Shown here: piece by piece, positions 12,982 through 13,513 of the stretch
Position numbering within the stretch: the first letter of the stretch is position 1
Layout: every line of letters begins with the position of its first letter
DNA from: Promethearchaeota archaeon
GTDB taxonomy: Archaea > Asgardarchaeota > Lokiarchaeia > Sigyniarchaeales > Promethearchaeaceae
Direction: 5' to 3'
NCBI GenBank assembly: GCA_014729055.1
Contig: WJKO01000623.1
Span: 1-13,513 of the forward strand
DNA length: 13,513 nucleotides
Program-made: the position numbers and the translations under genes
Notes under the pieces: model-generated
Databases searched by the model: none
What the model was told of the DNA's origin: nothing
What the model saw: only the letters and a program-made list of their open reading frames with translations

Positions 12982-13513
12982 ATGACTATACTAAATTATA
13001 TTAATGAAAATGAGTCGAATAAAGAGGAATTAAGAAATTATATTAATGAAAATCATATTTTTGAAGTTCTCATTAAGAATAATGTTTATAATCTTCGAGA
13101 TATTCAAAAAGAAGCGATTGAAAAGGGTCTATTTTTTAAAAAGAATTTCTTAGTATGTGCTCCATCTGGTAGCGGTAAGACGATTATCGGAGAACTCGCT
13201 ATTGCAAATAATTATTTTACCAATTCTGGTAAAGGTGTATATTTAGTCCCATATAAAGCAATAGCAGCTGAAAAATTTAAATATTTTAAAAAGAATTACG
13301 CAAAATACGGTTTGAACGTCGTATTAAGCATCGGAGATAGCGAAATTGATGAGAAAGAGATAATAAATGCAGATATTGTAATCACGACCTTTGAAAAACT
13401 CGACAGTTTGATAAGAAATTTTAAATTAAAAAACAATTGGCTACATCTTATTACAACCATAGTCATTGATGAAATCCACATTCTTGGAGATGAATATAGA
13501 GGATTCAAATTGG
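12982..13513 (+). CDS. Ski2/Hel308-like SF2 helicase, 3'-truncated by window edge
   Basis: Only the first 177 codons are present. The segment NVYNLRDIQKEAIEKGLFFK (34-53) corresponds to the motif before Walker A. Walker A is APSGSGKT (60-67), motif Ia is VPYKAIAAEKF (89-99), SIGDSEID (116-123) matches the TGDxxxxD step, ITTFEKLDSL (134-143) is motif Ic, and motif II is DEIH (163-166) followed by ILGDEYRG. This set is typical of Hel308 and related Ski2-like helicases, which act on stalled forks and recombination intermediates. ATG 12982 has AAAGGGGT upstream as a ribosome-binding site. The first 30 codons contain a 14-residue duplication (NYINEN twice) that the family does not have as far as I know. 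Whether it is true Hel308 or another Ski2-like protein needs the missing part. Confidence 0.85.
   Translation, partial: MTILNYINENESNKEELRNYINENHIFEVLIKNNVYNLRDIQKEAIEKGLFFKKNFLVCAPSGSGKTIIGELAIANNYFTNSGKGVYLVPYKAIAAEKFKYFKKNYAKYGLNVVLSIGDSEIDEKEIINADIVITTFEKLDSLIRNFKLKNNWLHLITTIVIDEIHILGDEYRGFKL
12993..13053 (+). repeat. Exact 19-bp direct repeat, 42-bp period, in the helicase N-terminus
   Basis: AAATTATATTAATGAAAAT occurs at 12993-13011 and 13035-13053. The 42-bp spacing keeps the reading frame, giving NYINEN twice, 14 residues apart, in the leader ahead of the helicase core. Confidence 0.7.

Overview
The window looks archaeal. It is strongly AT-rich (G+C around one third by eye), it has TATA boxes of the TTTAAAWA type instead of bacterial -35/-10 pairs, T-tracts follow several genes, and its DNA enzymes are archaeal types: a RadA recombinase with an N-terminal helix-hairpin-helix, a RadB-like ATPase, a Hef-family helicase and a Hel308/Ski2-like helicase. 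The base composition, the gene mix and the many small membrane or zinc proteins would fit an Asgard (Promethearchaeati) genome such as a Loki- or Heimdall-type lineage. That lineage call is an inference; no diagnostic eukaryotic-signature protein is present.

Layout. Positions 1-1674 hold the C-terminal part of a HerA/VirB4-like ATPase, followed 4 nt later by a polytopic M50-like metalloprotease (1679-2563), probably one operon. A convergent gene on the minus strand (2623-4467) encodes an unrecognised 614-aa protein with two central membrane helices. From its divergent start region onward everything reads on the plus strand: an 86-aa two-helix membrane protein (4641-4901), radA (5076-6302), an 85-aa two-helix membrane protein (6350-6607), a small helical hypothetical protein (6635-7024), a large fusion of a formylglycine-generating-enzyme-like domain with a sialidase-like propeller (7047-9131), a Hef-like helicase (9216-11765), a RadB-like ATPase (11827-12546), a small CxxC protein (12649-12951) and the start of a Ski2/Hel308-like helicase (12982 to the window edge). 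There is no gene-free stretch over 300 bases; the two longest gaps (about 173 nt each, 4468-4640 and 4902-5075) hold promoters and a T-rich tract. I saw no RNA genes, insertion sequences or CRISPR array.

How the parts may work together. Four recombination or fork-repair enzymes lie within about 8.5 kb (RadA, Hef-like, RadB-like, Hel308-like). radA and the hef-like gene share an almost duplicated promoter (31 of 38 aligned positions from TATA box to ATG, with one 4-nt gap), and a related core precedes the 86-aa membrane protein gene. The two small two-helix proteins flank radA and resemble one another in length, topology and a Pro-Ser start to helix 2. Together with the upstream HerA/VirB4-like ATPase this recalls the Ced/VirB2-VirB4 DNA-import systems of Thermoproteota. 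This is a testable hypothesis only. The Hef-like protein also appears to carry an XPF-type nuclease fold that has lost the ERK catalytic motif, an arrangement reminiscent of eukaryotic FANCM.
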